Below, in pieces: positions 62,477-64,000 of a stretch of DNA of 64,000 nt. The stretch lies in the NCBI GenBank assembly GCA_000231825.2, contig JH720405.1, forward strand, positions 17,219 to 81,218, given 5' to 3'. The DNA is from Tetrahymena elliotti 4EA (Eukaryota > Ciliophora > Oligohymenophorea > Hymenostomatida > Tetrahymenidae). Below the pieces are notes generated by a model, which was not told where the DNA came from, searched no databases, and saw only the letters and a program-made list of their open reading frames with translations. The stretch's first letter is position 1; every line of letters starts with the position of its first letter. Made by a program: the position numbers and the translations under genes.

Positions 62477-64000
62477 TCAAAATATTAATGATAATTTGAC
62501 TAATTTCTTCAATCTTTTTGCCTTTATTAATTTTGATTTTAATCTTTATGCACTCATTTTATCAAAACTGCAAATTATAAAAATAAAAATTGAATAAAGA
62601 AATATTTCAAAGAAAGAGAAAAGCATAAAAATATGAGTTAAATGTAAAAAGAATAAAATTGAATGAATGAGTGATCAAAGATAAAGTAAACCAGCCTAAA
62701 TTAGTCAGTTATTAGTTGCTCATGAATTAAATATTTATTTATTCATTTAAAAATGTATAATAATAATTATTAATATTGAAACATTATTTTTACTCAAGGT
62801 TAAGACTTAAATTTAAGAGATGAGAGCATTTTGCTAATTCTGATCCTAATCCTTAGATACCGATTTCACCAATATTATTATTACTTTAATATATTTATCA
62901 AAAAAAGATTGAATAAAGAAATATTTAAAAGAATGAGAAAAGCATAAAAAGTGAATTTTATGTAAAAAAATAATTAATGAATCAAAAGATATCAAGTAAG
63001 CCAACCTAAATTAGTGAGTCATGAGTTACCCGTAAATTAAAATATTTCAAAAATATATAGTTATTACTGAAAACTATTTTTACCTAAGGTAAAGATTCAA
63101 AGTTTAAAGATTAGAGTATTTTGCTAATTCAGATCCTAATCCTTAGACACCCAAATCATGAATATTACTCATCCTTTTCAAAATTATAAAAATTAAAATG
63201 GAATAACGAAATATTTAAAAAAATAAAAAATCATAAATGCTAATTAAACATAAAAAGAACAAGTAAAATTTAATGAATATGTCAACAAATATCACATAAA
63301 CCTAAATCAGTTATCAGTTGCTCTTAATTAAACTAAAGCATTTATTTATTCATTCAAAAATTCATAATTAATATTGTAACAATATTTTTACCAGAGGAAA
63401 AGAGTTAAAGCTTAGAGATTAGAGCATTTTGCTAATTAAGATCCTAATCTTTAGATTCCCATATTACCAATATTATTCTAACTTTTAAAAATTTACAAAA
63501 ATAAAAATTGAATAATAAATGTGAATTTTATGGAAAAAAAGTTAATAAAAGTGATTTAGTGAATCAACAGATACAAGTAAACCAACCTAAATTAGTCTGT
63601 GTTCAGCTACTCATCAATTAAAGTATTCATTTATTCAAAAATGCAAAATTAATATTGAAACACTATTTTTACCTAATTCCAAGATTTAAATTTTAGAGAT
63701 TAGTGCATTTTGCTAATTCCGATCCTAATCCCTAGACACCAACTTCATCCATTTTAACATCACTTTTTTAAAGTAAAAATAAAAATTAGATCAAGAAAGA
63801 AAGAAAAAATCATAAAAATGTGAATTAATTATAAAAAATCAATTAAATTAAATTAAATGAATGAATAAACGAATATCAATAAACTAACCATAATTAGTTG
63901 GTCTAAAACATTTATTTATTGGTTCATTTAAAAATGTTTAAGTATTATTAAAGTGCTATTTTTACAAGAGACGAAGAGTCAAAGTTTAGAGATTAGAGCA
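62477..64000 (-). CDS. LRR gene of the 90-bp-exon class (5' part off window)
   Basis: Reading on the minus strand from the right edge: a partial exon 64000-63966, then four exons of exactly 90 nt (63762-63673, 63481-63392, 63173-63084, 62883-62794), and a terminal exon 62567-62477 ending KKLVKLSLIF at TGA 62479-62477. All junctions are phase 2, introns start GTAAAAAT, and all frames are open. Typical repeat text is NNIGEIGI...LGSELAKC. The terminal exon resembles the last exon of the decayed array at 32258-32372. Introns carry the same body as the gene at 25509, including TTGGTTTACTTG. This is the only LRR gene here on the minus strand, in the same direction as its neighbour copy D. Start and total repeat number lie outside the window. 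Confidence 0.85.

Noticed and set aside
63578..63592. Functional chromosome breakage site
   Set aside because: The sequence misses conserved positions after the core, and a used site would be removed from macronuclear DNA; no telomeric repeats are present.

Overview
The window is nuclear DNA of a ciliate, almost certainly a Tetrahymena-like species and probably from the macronucleus. Base composition is extremely A+T-rich. Long reading frames appear only when TAA and TAG are read as glutamine and TGA is the sole stop. Introns are short, GT-AG and AT-rich. All coordinates below use that code; a standard-code reading shatters every gene.

Layout. 1-7396 (-): a large membrane protein with a beta-propeller-like N-terminus, a Cys-rich module and a first membrane helix; its 3' end lies off the left edge. 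8757-10879 (+): a two-exon coiled-coil protein. 11020-12130: a degenerate repeat of about 200 bp, five units. 12306-13019 (-): an ORF of 237 codons. 13412-15607 (+): a single-pass membrane protein with a long Asn/Gln-rich tail. From 16.4 kb to the right edge two gene families alternate. The first is leucine-rich-repeat (LRR) genes built of tandem 90-bp exons with phase-2 introns: 16411-18849, 25509-28953, a ruined array at 29773-32372, 44529-48295, and 62477 to beyond the right edge. The second is an intronless family of about 1,720-residue Cys-rich proteins with several C-terminal membrane helices, all on the minus strand: 19486-24651, 32983-38142, 48539-53736 (one frameshift) and 55899-61106. 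Between them lie a coiled-coil GTPase (39849-42596, -) and a relic of a Merlin/IS1595-type transposase (about 54750-55392).

The LRR genes (+) and Cys-rich membrane genes (-) stand tail to tail three times, so the region looks like repeated segmental duplication of a two-gene module. Decay is visible at several stages: an apparently intact LRR gene, one with two bad exons, one wrecked array, and a membrane-protein copy with a single-base deletion. The 90-bp-exon, phase-2 LRR class is known in Tetrahymena as a young, fast-expanding family. The Cys-rich multi-pass proteins look like surface proteins; their ligands and functions cannot be read from sequence. No rRNA, tRNA, CRISPR array, telomeric repeat or clear bacterial-type element was seen.
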